This document shows positions 1-6,004 of a DNA stretch of 6,016 nucleotides, in pieces. The DNA is from Alphaproteobacteria bacterium (GTDB lineage: Bacteria > Pseudomonadota > Alphaproteobacteria > UBA6615), in contig JABDJY010000447.1 in NCBI GenBank assembly GCA_013003285.1, positions 1-6,016 on the forward strand. The letters are read 5' to 3'. Every line of letters starts with the position of its first letter. Position 1 is the stretch's first letter. The notes beneath the pieces are model-generated. The model had not been told where the DNA came from. It saw only the letters and a list, made by a program, of their open reading frames with translations, and searched no databases. Made by a program: the position numbers and the translations under genes.

Positions 1-343
1 GGCCAATACCAATGGTGGCCGGGTGAGCCTCGGCGACGATCCCAACGCGGCCGTCGAGGGCGCCGATTGCGTGGTTACCGATACCTGGGTGTCCATGGGC
101 GATGCCGATGCCGAGCAACGGTGCAACTTGTTGACGCCTTACCGCATCGATGCCGCGCTAATGGCGCGCGCCAATAGCGACGCGATTTTCATGCATTGCC
201 TGCCGGCCCATCGCGGCGAAGAGGTCGATGGCGACGTGATCGACGGCCCCCAATCGGTGGTTTGGACGGAGGCCGGCAACCGGCTGCCGGCGCAGAAAAG
301 CATTCTTCTGTGGTGCCTGGGGCAGGACGGCTTCGATGCCTGA
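1..343 (+). CDS. argF: Ornithine carbamoyltransferase, C-terminal part (5' end outside window)
   Basis: Cytoplasmic enzyme that makes citrulline from ornithine and carbamoyl phosphate in arginine synthesis. Only the last 113 residues are present; the frame is open from base 2, so the GTG at 23 is an internal valine and not a start. Seen directly: the loop DTWVSMG (SMG codons at 92-100), which closes over ornithine in this family; the HCLPAHRGEEV motif with its catalytic cysteine codon at 197-199; and the closing motif EAGNRLPAQKSIL, whose arginine contributes to the active site. These motifs identify the ornithine enzyme rather than aspartate carbamoyltransferase. The family is about 300-310 residues, so roughly two thirds lies upstream of the window. 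The stop codon TGA (341-343) overlaps the start of hslO, which suggests translational coupling. ArgE, another enzyme of the same pathway, is encoded on the opposite strand at 1949-3139. Confidence 0.95.
   Translation, partial: ANTNGGRVSLGDDPNAAVEGADCVVTDTWVSMGDADAEQRCNLLTPYRIDAALMARANSDAIFMHCLPAHRGEEVDGDVIDGPQSVVWTEAGNRLPAQKSILLWCLGQDGFDA
324..330 (+). promoter_or_regulatory. Ribosome binding site of hslO
   Basis: AGGACGG lies inside the last codons of argF, with the AGGA core 8 bases before the ATG at 336. It supports that ATG as the true start and hence the 8-base overlap with argF. Confidence 0.6.
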
Positions 344-1289
344 TGGTAGTGAAGTCGTCGGCGACGATGAAGCGAACCTGGCCGACGACCTAATCCAACC
401 CTTTAATCTGCTGGCCGGCCGCACCCAAGGCCCGGCGCTGACCGGCCGGCTGACGCGGCTGGGCTCGTTGGTCGACGATGTTCTCACCCGTCACGATTAT
501 CCCGAGCCGGTCGCGCTGTTGGTCGGTCAATCGCTGGCGATGGGCGCAACCCTGGCTGGGGCGCTCAAATTCAACGGAATTTTCACCTTGCAGATGCAGG
601 GCGATGGCCCGGTGTCACTCGTCGTGGTTGATATCAGCACCACAGACGAGGGCGCGACATTCACCCTGCGCGGCTATGCCAAATTCGACGCCGACAAGGT
701 AGCGACGCTGGAGGCGCCGACCGCGCGGGATTTGCTTGGCAAGGGCTATCTGGCGCTGACCGTCGATCAGGGCGCGCATACGGAACGCTATCAGGGGCTG
801 GTGGAATTGATCGGCGATACGCTGGCCGAATTCGCCCAGCATTATTTCCGCCAGTCGCAACAGATGGATGCGGCGGTCATGGTGTCGGCCGGCCGCGACG
901 CGGCCAGCGGTACCTGGCGGGCAGCCGGCATCATGCTGCAACGGGTCGCCGACCAGGCCTTGGAGATATTACCATCGGACCATGGCGACGATCCGTGGCG
1001 GCGCAACATGATGTTGATGGCCACCGGGACCGATGCTGAAATGCTCGATCCTGAATTGGCACCGCGGCGCTATCTCTACCGCCTGTTCCACGAAGAAGGC
1101 TTACGGGTGACACCGCCGCGCGCGCTGACCCGGGGGTGCCGATGCTCCGAAGAGCGTATTCTAAATGTGCTTCACCAATTGCCAAAAGAAGAGCTGGTGG
1201 ATCTTTCCATCGATGGCGCCGTCGAGGTCACATGCGAGTTCTGCAACGCGCTCTATCTGTTCGACCCGGAGACGCTCGAGCCCCGTTAA
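336..1289 (+). CDS. hslO: Hsp33 redox-regulated chaperone
   Basis: Cytoplasmic holdase chaperone activated by oxidants: in the reduced form four cysteines bind zinc, and oxidation releases the zinc, unfolds the linker and exposes the client-binding surface. Seen in the 317-residue product: an N-terminal domain (about 20-200) with family-like segments such as VGQSLAMGATLAGALKF (63-79) and GPVSLVVVDI (91-100); a linker region around 200-260; and a C-terminal zinc centre with Cys268 and Cys270 (CRC) and Cys300 and Cys303 (CEFC), the expected CXC and CXXC pairs. All four cysteines are present, so redox switching should be intact. It is somewhat longer than the E. coli protein (about 290 residues) because of an acidic N-terminal extension of about 15 residues. 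The ATG start overlaps the argF stop by 8 bases and has an upstream AGGA. argF next to hslO is a familiar alphaproteobacterial arrangement. Confidence 0.96.
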   Translation: MPDGSEVVGDDEANLADDLIQPFNLLAGRTQGPALTGRLTRLGSLVDDVLTRHDYPEPVALLVGQSLAMGATLAGALKFNGIFTLQMQGDGPVSLVVVDISTTDEGATFTLRGYAKFDADKVATLEAPTARDLLGKGYLALTVDQGAHTERYQGLVELIGDTLAEFAQHYFRQSQQMDAAVMVSAGRDAASGTWRAAGIMLQRVADQALEILPSDHGDDPWRRNMMLMATGTDAEMLDPELAPRRYLYRLFHEEGLRVTPPRALTRGCRCSEERILNVLHQLPKEELVDLSIDGAVEVTCEFCNALYLFDPETLEPR

Positions 1290-1340
1290 CCCATCATGGA
1301 TTTGCCGCAATCGGTGATTAAACCGGAACGGAAACGGATG

Positions 1341-1347
1341 AAGGAGG
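1341..1347 (+). promoter_or_regulatory. Strong ribosome binding site that decides the lipoprotein start
   Basis: AAGGAGG is a full anti-16S match. It directly abuts a GTG at 1348, leaving no spacing, but sits 6 bases before the in-frame GTG at 1354. The second GTG is therefore the likely start. Confidence 0.8.
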
Positions 1348-1353
1348 GTGCCG

Positions 1354-1944
1354 GTGACGGTATTTTTACATCGGAATTGGATTGTTGCGGTGGCGTTATT
1401 GCTGGCAGCGTGTACCAGCGCCCCACCACCAACGAATTTTCCGCGCCTGACCTATTCCCATCTCGGCGCCTTCGATCTCGACGTCTCTACAATCGAAATC
1501 GTCGAGGCGTTTCAGCCGAGCCTGGCGCCGCCGAATGTGGATCATATGATGCCGGTTGTCCCCGCAGCTGCGGCGCGCCGATGGGCGCAGGACCGGTTGC
1601 GGGCGGCGGGATCGTTGGGCCAGCGCGCAGTGTTTACAATCGAAGATGGCGCGGTTACGGCGACGCCTTTAAAGCGCGAGACCGGTATTCGCGGTGTGCT
1701 CACCGTCGATCAGTCGGAACGCTACGACGCCAATTTGGCGGTGCGCTTGGAGATATTCGACATCAATGGTCGCCGTGTTGCGACGGCGGAGGCGACGGCG
1801 CAGCGTTCTCGAACGGTGCCGGAAAATCTTACGCTGGCCGACCGCGACAAGGTCTGGTTTTCGATGACCGAGACCCTGGTCAACGACCTGAACGCAGAGT
1901 TGGATAAAGCGATTCCGCAGTTCCTTGGCGCCTATTTGCGTTAA
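1354..1944 (+). CDS. Predicted lipoprotein of unknown function
   Basis: I do not recognise a named family. From the GTG at 1354 the product has 196 residues (198 from the less likely GTG at 1348). Residues 1-20 form a lipoprotein signal: a short N-terminus with His6 and Arg7, a hydrophobic stretch (about 9-19) and a lipobox LAAC with Cys20. Residue +2 is threonine, not aspartate, so outer-membrane sorting is expected. A proline-rich spacer (24-30) follows. The mature part has a stretch DLDVSTIEIVEAF (41-53), an Ala/Arg helix (71-86), alternating beta-like segments, one of which reads VRLEIFDINGRRVATAEA (130-147), and a C-terminal helix (about 166-190). This could be a compact periplasmic alpha/beta domain tethered to the membrane. 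Apart from the lipidated Cys20 it has no cysteines. It follows hslO after 64 bases with no clear terminator between them, so co-transcription is plausible. It converges on argE with 4 bases between the stops. Confidence 0.85.
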   Translation: MTVFLHRNWIVAVALLLAACTSAPPPTNFPRLTYSHLGAFDLDVSTIEIVEAFQPSLAPPNVDHMMPVVPAAAARRWAQDRLRAAGSLGQRAVFTIEDGAVTATPLKRETGIRGVLTVDQSERYDANLAVRLEIFDINGRRVATAEATAQRSRTVPENLTLADRDKVWFSMTETLVNDLNAELDKAIPQFLGAYLR

Positions 1945-1948
1945 CGAC

Positions 1949-3139
1949 TTAAGGAACCGGCGCGCCGGTTGACGCCCAGCTGCACAGGCGGCGGAGGAAA
2001 TCGGCACATTCATCGAGCTGCGCCAGGGCGATCCATTCATTGGCCTGATGCGCCTGGTCGATATTGCCGGGGCCGCATAGAACCGCGGGGATGCCGCTGG
2101 CTTGGAACTGGCTGGCTTCGGCGACATAGGCAGCCGTGTGGGTGGTGTTGGCGCCGGTGAGGTGGCGCGCCAGGCGCTCGGCCGGTGAATCGTCGTCGCG
2201 GCGAAGCGCCGGGACGGCGGCAAGCGGGCGGGTGGTGATTGTGGCCAGCGGATTTTCGGCGCGCAGGCGAGGTTCGATCTGTTCGGCGATGAAGGCATCG
2301 AAACGGGCCTTGATCGCCAGCGTGTCTTCATCGGGCACCGGCCGAAACTCCCAATTGAAGGCGCAATGTTCGGGGATGATGTTCAGCGCCTCGCCGCCTT
2401 GGATCTGGCCCACATTGAAAGTGGTCCAGGGCGGGTTGAAGCCGTTTGCCGGATCGCCCGCGGCCTGTTTTTCCGCCGCCAGTTCGCCGAGAAACCGGAT
2501 GATCTCGGCGGCGTAATTGATCGCGTTGACCCCCAGATGTGGCGCGCTGGAATGGGCCGCGACCCCGGCGATCTCGGTACGGAACCCCTGGATACCTTTA
2601 TGGGCGGTGACGATCTGCATGCTGGTCGGTTCGCCGATCACCACCAGTTGGGGCTTTACCAGGTCGGTGCACATGCGCTCGATCATCCGACCGACGCCCA
2701 GGCAGCCGATCTCCTCGTCATAGGAGCAGGCGATATGGATCGGCGTTTGCAGATCTGCCGCGACGAAGTCCGGCACCATGGCCAGCACGGCGGCGATGAA
2801 ACCTTTCATGTCCGCCGAACCGCGGCCGTAGAGCCGTATTTCATCATCGACAAATCGCCGAGTCAGTTCGAACGGATCGTTTTCCCAGGGTTGGTTGGCG
2901 ACCGGCACCACGTCGGTGTGACCCGACAATACGACACCGGCGCGGTCGGCCGGCCCGATTGTGGCGAACAGGTTGGTTTTGGTGCCGTCATCATTGGCGA
3001 CGCGCACGCTGCCGACGCCCAGGCCGACCAGATAGGACTCGATATATTCGATCAATTCCAGGTTCGAGCGCGCCGACACGGTGTTGAAGCCAACCAGGTC
3101 GACGAGGATTTCTTCGGCGGTGCGCGGCGTATCGGACAT
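1949..3139 (-). CDS. argE: Acetylornithine deacetylase, M20 metallopeptidase family
   Basis: Predicted cytoplasmic zinc hydrolase that converts N-acetylornithine to ornithine and acetate in arginine synthesis; ornithine is the substrate of the ArgF encoded at the left edge. The 396-residue product starts at the ATG at 3139-3137, with GGAAG 11 bases upstream inside the end of trkH. M20 signatures are all visible: SGHTDVVP (72-79; His74 metal ligand, Asp76), YGRGSADMKGF (104-114; Asp110 bridging metal ligand), SYDEEIGCLG (139-148; Glu142 general base, Glu143 ligand), IGEPT (168-172; Glu170 ligand) and CGPGNIDQAHQANEW (355-369; His364 ligand). A dimerisation domain occupies about 175-290 and contains His196. 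Length and the N-terminal FNTVSARSNLELIEYI pattern fit ArgE better than succinyl-diaminopimelate desuccinylase (DapE), but substrate cannot be proved within M20. The open frame continues upstream into trkH in another frame and is not real there. Only 5 bases separate it from trkH. Confidence 0.88.
   Translation of the reverse strand: MSDTPRTAEEILVDLVGFNTVSARSNLELIEYIESYLVGLGVGSVRVANDDGTKTNLFATIGPADRAGVVLSGHTDVVPVANQPWENDPFELTRRFVDDEIRLYGRGSADMKGFIAAVLAMVPDFVAADLQTPIHIACSYDEEIGCLGVGRMIERMCTDLVKPQLVVIGEPTSMQIVTAHKGIQGFRTEIAGVAAHSSAPHLGVNAINYAAEIIRFLGELAAEKQAAGDPANGFNPPWTTFNVGQIQGGEALNIIPEHCAFNWEFRPVPDEDTLAIKARFDAFIAEQIEPRLRAENPLATITTRPLAAVPALRRDDDSPAERLARHLTGANTTHTAAYVAEASQFQASGIPAVLCGPGNIDQAHQANEWIALAQLDECADFLRRLCSWASTGAPVP
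1955..1970. terminator. Perfect 16-base palindrome at the convergent gene ends, possible bidirectional terminator
   Basis: AACCGGCGCGCCGGTT is a perfect inverted repeat that can fold as a 6-bp stem with a CGCG loop in RNA from either strand. It lies 11 bases after the lipoprotein stop and encodes the last residues of ArgE on the minus strand. There is no real T-run on the plus strand and only CCTTAAGTCGTT on the minus strand, so an intrinsic terminator role is a weak inference from position. Confidence 0.3.
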
Positions 3140-3144
3140 CGGGC

Positions 3145-4593
3145 TCACGGCTTCCAGAAAGCGGGCGCGAATAATACCAGAATAGTGAACAATTCCAGCC
3201 GGCCCAGCAACATGCCGGCCGACAGCAACCATTTTGCGGAAGCGGGCAGGGTGGTGAAAGTGCCGTTGGGGCCGATTATGGGTCCCAGGCCCGGGCCGAC
3301 ATTGGAGATCGACGTCGCCGCGCCCGACAGGGCGGTGAGAAAATCGAGGCCCAATGCGCTCAAGCCCAGGGCGAGGGCGATGAACACCAGAACATAGAAG
3401 AAGAAGAAGCTCATCACCGATATGGTGACTTCGTCGGTGATCGGGCTGCGGTTGTAATAGGGAATGAAGACGCCGTGCGGCTGCACCAGGCGGCGAATCT
3501 GCGCCGTCGCGGTTTCGTACAATATCTGGAAGCGGAAAATTTTGATGCCGCAGGTGGTCGATCCGGCACAGCCGCCGATGAACATGATGAGGAAAAAGAT
3601 CGTTAGCGCGAAGGGTCCCCAATTATCGAAGGCGGCAGTGCTGTAACCGGTGCCGGTCAATATCGATATGGTGTTGAACGCCGACAGCCGGATCGATTGG
3701 CCTGCCGGAAAGTCCTGCGAGAACGACAATATCAGCACGATGATGACGACCAGCACGAACGCCAGGGTCAGGAACCAGCGGACCTGGGTGTCGCGGAACA
3801 GCGATAGGGGCCGGCCGCGCACCGCCTGTAGATACAATAGGAAAGGCAGCGAACCGACGATCATGAACACCACGGCGATCCATTCGATGCCCGGTGTGGA
3901 GAAGGCGGCGAGACTGGAATCCGATGTCGAGAACCCGCCGGTGGCGATGGTCGTCATGGCGTGGGCGATGGCGTCGAAGCCGGGCATGCCGGCGAGCCAA
4001 TAGGCGATAGCGCACAGCGCGGTCAAAATGAAATAGATCGCGGCGATCGCCGAGGAGATCTGCGCCGCGCGGGGTAATACCTTGTCCGATGTGTCCGAAT
4101 TTTCCATGCGGAACAGCTGCATGCCGCCGACTTTGAGCATGGGCAGCATGGCGACGGCGGTCACAATGATGCCGATACCGCCGAGCCATTGCAGCAGCGC
4201 GCGCCACAGCAGAATACCCGGTGGCGCCTCGTCCAAATTGGTGATCACCGTGGCGCCGGTGGTGGTGATGCCCGACATGGCCTCGAAGAAGGCGTCGGCG
4301 AAGCTGAGATTGAGCTCGGCGAAGACGAAGGGCAGCGAGGCAAACAGGGTGACCCCGAGCCAGCTGCCGAGGGTCAGAACGAAGGCCTCGCGGATGCCGA
4401 TCGCCATATCGCCGCCGCGCATGGTCAGGATCAGCGAAACGCCGATGAATAGGGTTAGCCCGGCGGATGCCAGAAACACTTGCCAATCGGCGTGCCCGGT
4501 GGCCGCGTCGACCAGCGCCGGCAACGCCATGGCCAGGGACAGGGTCGTCAGCAACAGGCCGAGAATGAAAAAGATGGGACGAAAATCGAGCAC
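3145..4593 (-). CDS. trkH: Trk-type potassium uptake protein, channel subunit TrkH
   Basis: Inner-membrane potassium-translocating subunit; in this family it works with the cytoplasmic NAD-binding regulator TrkA, which is not in the window. The 482 residues match the usual length of about 480. The four membrane-pore-membrane repeats are marked by their selectivity-filter turns: TTTGAT (110-115), ATGGFST (217-223), TGTGYST (313-319) and SNVGPGLG (430-437). The intramembrane gating loop GGCAGSTTCGIKIFR (340-354) and the C-terminal GRLELFTILVLFAPAFW (464-480) are also typical. The start is GTG at 4593-4591, giving the family-like N-terminus MLDFRP. It is the only plausible start: the frame closes at a stop at 4650-4648 and no ATG, GTG or TTG lies between. 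No good ribosome binding site precedes it. The gene sits 93 bases after folE and 5 bases before argE, so trkH and argE are probably one message. Confidence 0.94.
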   Translation of the reverse strand: MLDFRPIFFILGLLLTTLSLAMALPALVDAATGHADWQVFLASAGLTLFIGVSLILTMRGGDMAIGIREAFVLTLGSWLGVTLFASLPFVFAELNLSFADAFFEAMSGITTTGATVITNLDEAPPGILLWRALLQWLGGIGIIVTAVAMLPMLKVGGMQLFRMENSDTSDKVLPRAAQISSAIAAIYFILTALCAIAYWLAGMPGFDAIAHAMTTIATGGFSTSDSSLAAFSTPGIEWIAVVFMIVGSLPFLLYLQAVRGRPLSLFRDTQVRWFLTLAFVLVVIIVLILSFSQDFPAGQSIRLSAFNTISILTGTGYSTAAFDNWGPFALTIFFLIMFIGGCAGSTTCGIKIFRFQILYETATAQIRRLVQPHGVFIPYYNRSPITDEVTISVMSFFFFYVLVFIALALGLSALGLDFLTALSGAATSISNVGPGLGPIIGPNGTFTTLPASAKWLLSAGMLLGRLELFTILVLFAPAFWKP

Positions 4594-4686
4594 GCGGTTG
4601 ATATCTATGTCGGTTCGCTGCCCGCTGCCGAATAACGGCGGCCGGGCTCAAACGAGGGCGATGATCGGGGGATTCGGGACCGCTGT
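4594..4686 (-). other. folE-trkH intergenic gap
   Basis: 93 bases between the folE stop and the trkH start. I see no T-tailed hairpin, no clear promoter and no Shine-Dalgarno element close to the GTG start. A weak 4-bp stem (GCCG/CGGC around AATAA, near 4626-4638) is the only structure. Read-through from folE into trkH is possible, but a separate promoter cannot be excluded. Confidence 0.4.
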
Positions 4687-5340
4687 CTAGCTAAACGATG
4701 TGACGCTGGGTTGACCGATCAGCGAGAGAAATTCGCGCCGCGTATCGGGGTTTTCGCGAAACGCGCCCAACATCCGGCTGGTCACCATGGATACGCCCGG
4801 TTTGTGGACGCCGCGCGTGGTCATGCATTGATGCTCGGCCTCGATCACCACCGCAACCCCCTTGGGCTGCAACACCTCTTCGATGCAGTTGGCGATCTGG
4901 GCGGTGAGTTTCTCCTGGATCTGCAACCGCTTCGCATAGGTCTCGGCGACGCGGGCCAGTTTGCTGATGCCGACCACCCGGTGATCGGGCAAATAGCCGA
5001 TATGAATTTTGCCGATAATCGGCGCCAAGTGATGCTCGCAGTAGGATTCCACGCGAATATCGCGCAGCAGCACCAGCTCGTCATAGCCTTCGACTTCCTC
5101 GAAGGTGCGCTGCAAATAGGCCACCGGGTCTTGCCCATAGCCGGCGAAGAATTCCTCATAGGCGCGGGCCACGCGTTTCGGCGTATCGCTCAACCCCTCG
5201 CGCCCCGGATCGTCGCCGGCCCAGCGCAACAGGGTGCGGACCGCCTCTTCGGCGTCGGCGCGCGACGGCCGGTCGCCGGCCTGTTCGGCGGCCTTGGGAT
5301 GGACCGCAATATTGCTGGGTTTGCTGGGTGTGTTGGTCAT
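4687..5340 (-). CDS. folE: GTP cyclohydrolase I (type IA)
   Basis: Cytoplasmic zinc enzyme that converts GTP to 7,8-dihydroneopterin triphosphate and formate, the first step to folate and other pterins; the family forms decamers. From the ATG at 5340 the product is 217 residues, against about 220 for E. coli FolE. Zinc ligands are visible: Cys101 and His104 in ESYCEHHLAP and Cys172 in EHQCMTTRGV. His103 and His170 are the neighbouring conserved active-site histidines. Other family segments are GLSDTPKRVARAYEEF (49-64), IGYLPDHRVVGISKLAR (114-130), the RLQIQEKLT helix (138-146) and the C-terminal TRREFLSLI (200-208). Intact zinc ligands argue for the zinc-dependent IA type rather than the FolE2 (IB) family. 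The frame could also open at a TTG at 5352 (four residues more); neither start has a strong ribosome site, and the ATG is preferred. A terminator-like hairpin lies upstream, after apaG. Confidence 0.96.
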   Translation of the reverse strand: MTNTPSKPSNIAVHPKAAEQAGDRPSRADAEEAVRTLLRWAGDDPGREGLSDTPKRVARAYEEFFAGYGQDPVAYLQRTFEEVEGYDELVLLRDIRVESYCEHHLAPIIGKIHIGYLPDHRVVGISKLARVAETYAKRLQIQEKLTAQIANCIEEVLQPKGVAVVIEAEHQCMTTRGVHKPGVSMVTSRMLGAFRENPDTRREFLSLIGQPSVTSFS

Positions 5341-5360
5341 CGGGATTATCAAATTCCGCT

Positions 5361-5388
5361 GAGAACAAAGCCCGCTTTCAAGGCGGGG
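5361..5388 (-). terminator. Probable intrinsic terminator after apaG
   Basis: On the minus strand, CCCGC (5387-5383) and GCGGG (5375-5371) form a 5-bp GC stem around a 7-base loop CTTGAAA. The stem is followed at once by the T-rich tail CTTTGTTCTC (5370-5361). It lies about 47 bases past the apaG stop and 20 bases before the folE ATG, so it could end or attenuate apaG transcription. The T-tract is interrupted, so termination may be partial. Confidence 0.5.
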
Positions 5389-5434
5389 GACCCGATTTAA
5401 GTAATCGTCATCCGGCCCTGGGCAAGTCGCCCTG

Positions 5435-5827
5435 TTAGTTCAGGTTAACCACCTGATGGGGGCTGTCGAGCGAGAAGGCCGGGATCGCCACGTCGAATTG
5501 ATCGCCGTGATCGGTCTGCATCTGATACGAGCCGACCATCACGCCGGATGGGGTCGCCAAGGGCGTGCCGCTGGTATATTCGAAGCTCTCGCCGGGCTCG
5601 AGCACCGGCTGCTCGCCGACCACACCGGACCCGCGCACCTCTTGCACCAGACCGTTGGCGTCGGTGATGTGCCAGTAACGGGCGCGCAATTGCACCGTCT
5701 CAGGCCCGTTATTCTCAATGCGAACCTGGTAGGCCCAGACGAAATGATCGTCGTCGGGGTCCGATTGATCCTCGAGAAAAATCGGCGCCACGCTGACCGA
5801 GATGTCGTTACTGGTTGAGTTGTACAT
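5435..5827 (-). CDS. apaG: ApaG protein (DUF525 domain)
   Basis: Small single-domain protein of the ApaG family with an immunoglobulin/fibronectin-III-like beta fold. Its biochemical role is unsettled; in enterobacteria it has been linked to Co2+/Mg2+ resistance, and the same domain occurs in some eukaryotic F-box proteins. The product is 130 residues, the normal length of about 125-130. Family features seen: an N-terminal strand DISVSVAPIFL (8-18), FVWAYQVRIENNGPETVQLRARYWHITDANG (29-59 region), the glycine-rich turn VRGSGVVGEQPVLEPGESFEYTSGTPL (64-90 region) and the C-terminal PSGVMVGSYQM and FDVAIPAFSLDSP. The start is the ATG at 5827-5825, with GGGAG 9 bases upstream. The frame stays open to 5992 but the extra 55 residues are basic, low in family resemblance and run through promoter-like DNA, so I reject them. 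Confidence 0.94.
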   Translation of the reverse strand: MYNSTSNDISVSVAPIFLEDQSDPDDDHFVWAYQVRIENNGPETVQLRARYWHITDANGLVQEVRGSGVVGEQPVLEPGESFEYTSGTPLATPSGVMVGSYQMQTDHGDQFDVAIPAFSLDSPHQVVNLN

Positions 5828-5836
5828 GCCGCCGAG

Positions 5837-5841
5837 CTCCC
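5837..5841 (-). promoter_or_regulatory. Ribosome binding site of apaG
   Basis: GGGAG on the minus strand, 9 bases before the ATG at 5827. It supports the short 130-residue form over the 185-residue extension. Confidence 0.55.
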
Positions 5842-5891
5842 ACACAGACGCCTGATTTGCGGGATTTTCCGCCGAGGTCCGTCCCGCCCGC

Positions 5892-5923
5892 ATCTTATGA
5901 CAAGTTCCGGCCCTCATTGTCCA
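5892..5923 (-). promoter_or_regulatory. Possible sigma70-type promoter for apaG
   Basis: On the minus strand TGGACA (5923-5918; 5 of 6 to TTGACA) is followed after 18 bases by CATAAG (5899-5894; 4 of 6 to TATAAT). Transcription would begin roughly 55-60 bases before the apaG start. The match is modest, and an 18-base spacer is acceptable but not ideal. Confidence 0.3.
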
Positions 5924-5938
5924 GTCGCCGGCGCGACT
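5923..5938. repeat. Inverted repeat in the apaG upstream region
   Basis: AGTCGC and GCGACT form perfect 6-base arms around a CGGC centre. It overlaps the -35 side of the possible apaG promoter, so it could be an operator-like site, or simply a chance GC-rich palindrome. Confidence 0.35.
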
Positions 5939-5963
5939 AAGCTTGGTTAATGGGCGCGGCATG

Positions 5964-5992
5964 TTGGCGGGGACCCGCCGGCGCGGTATCAT
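5964..5992 (+). promoter_or_regulatory. Sigma70-type promoter for the tRNA at the right edge
   Basis: TTGGCG (5964-5969; 4 of 6 to TTGACA), then exactly 17 bases, then TATCAT (5987-5992; 5 of 6 to TATAAT). A start near 5999 would give a leader of only about 6 bases before the tRNA 5' end at 6005, the usual layout of bacterial tRNA promoters. The 6-base inverted repeat GGCGGG/CCCGCC (5966-5979) lies inside the spacer. Confidence 0.5.
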
Positions 5993-6004
5993 ATGCCATC
6001 CGGC

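Noticed and set aside
1296..1907. 203-residue plus-strand frame overlapping the lipoprotein gene
   Set aside because: It is Arg/Gly-rich with no signal or motif, and the overlapping frame has a clear lipobox and a strong ribosome binding site.
2366..3397. 343-residue plus-strand open frame antisense to argE and the end of trkH
   Set aside because: It lies opposite genes with clear family motifs, has no recognisable domain, and long antisense frames are expected in GC-rich coding DNA.
3140..3622. N-terminal extension of the argE open frame
   Set aside because: It runs in another frame through the trkH C-terminus and has no M20 character. The ATG at 3139 begins a normal-length ArgE.
3623..4651. 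342-residue minus-strand open frame inside trkH in another frame
   Set aside because: Its translation is extremely rich in Arg and His, typical of a frame-shifted reading of a GC-rich membrane-protein gene. The TrkH frame carries all four filter motifs without interruption.
4711..5400. 229-residue plus-strand open frame opposite folE
   Set aside because: It is the antisense shadow of folE, with no domain I recognise and no ribosome site.
5828..5992. N-terminal extension of ApaG to 185 residues
   Set aside because: The usual ApaG length and a ribosome binding site support the ATG at 5827, and the extension covers promoter-like DNA.
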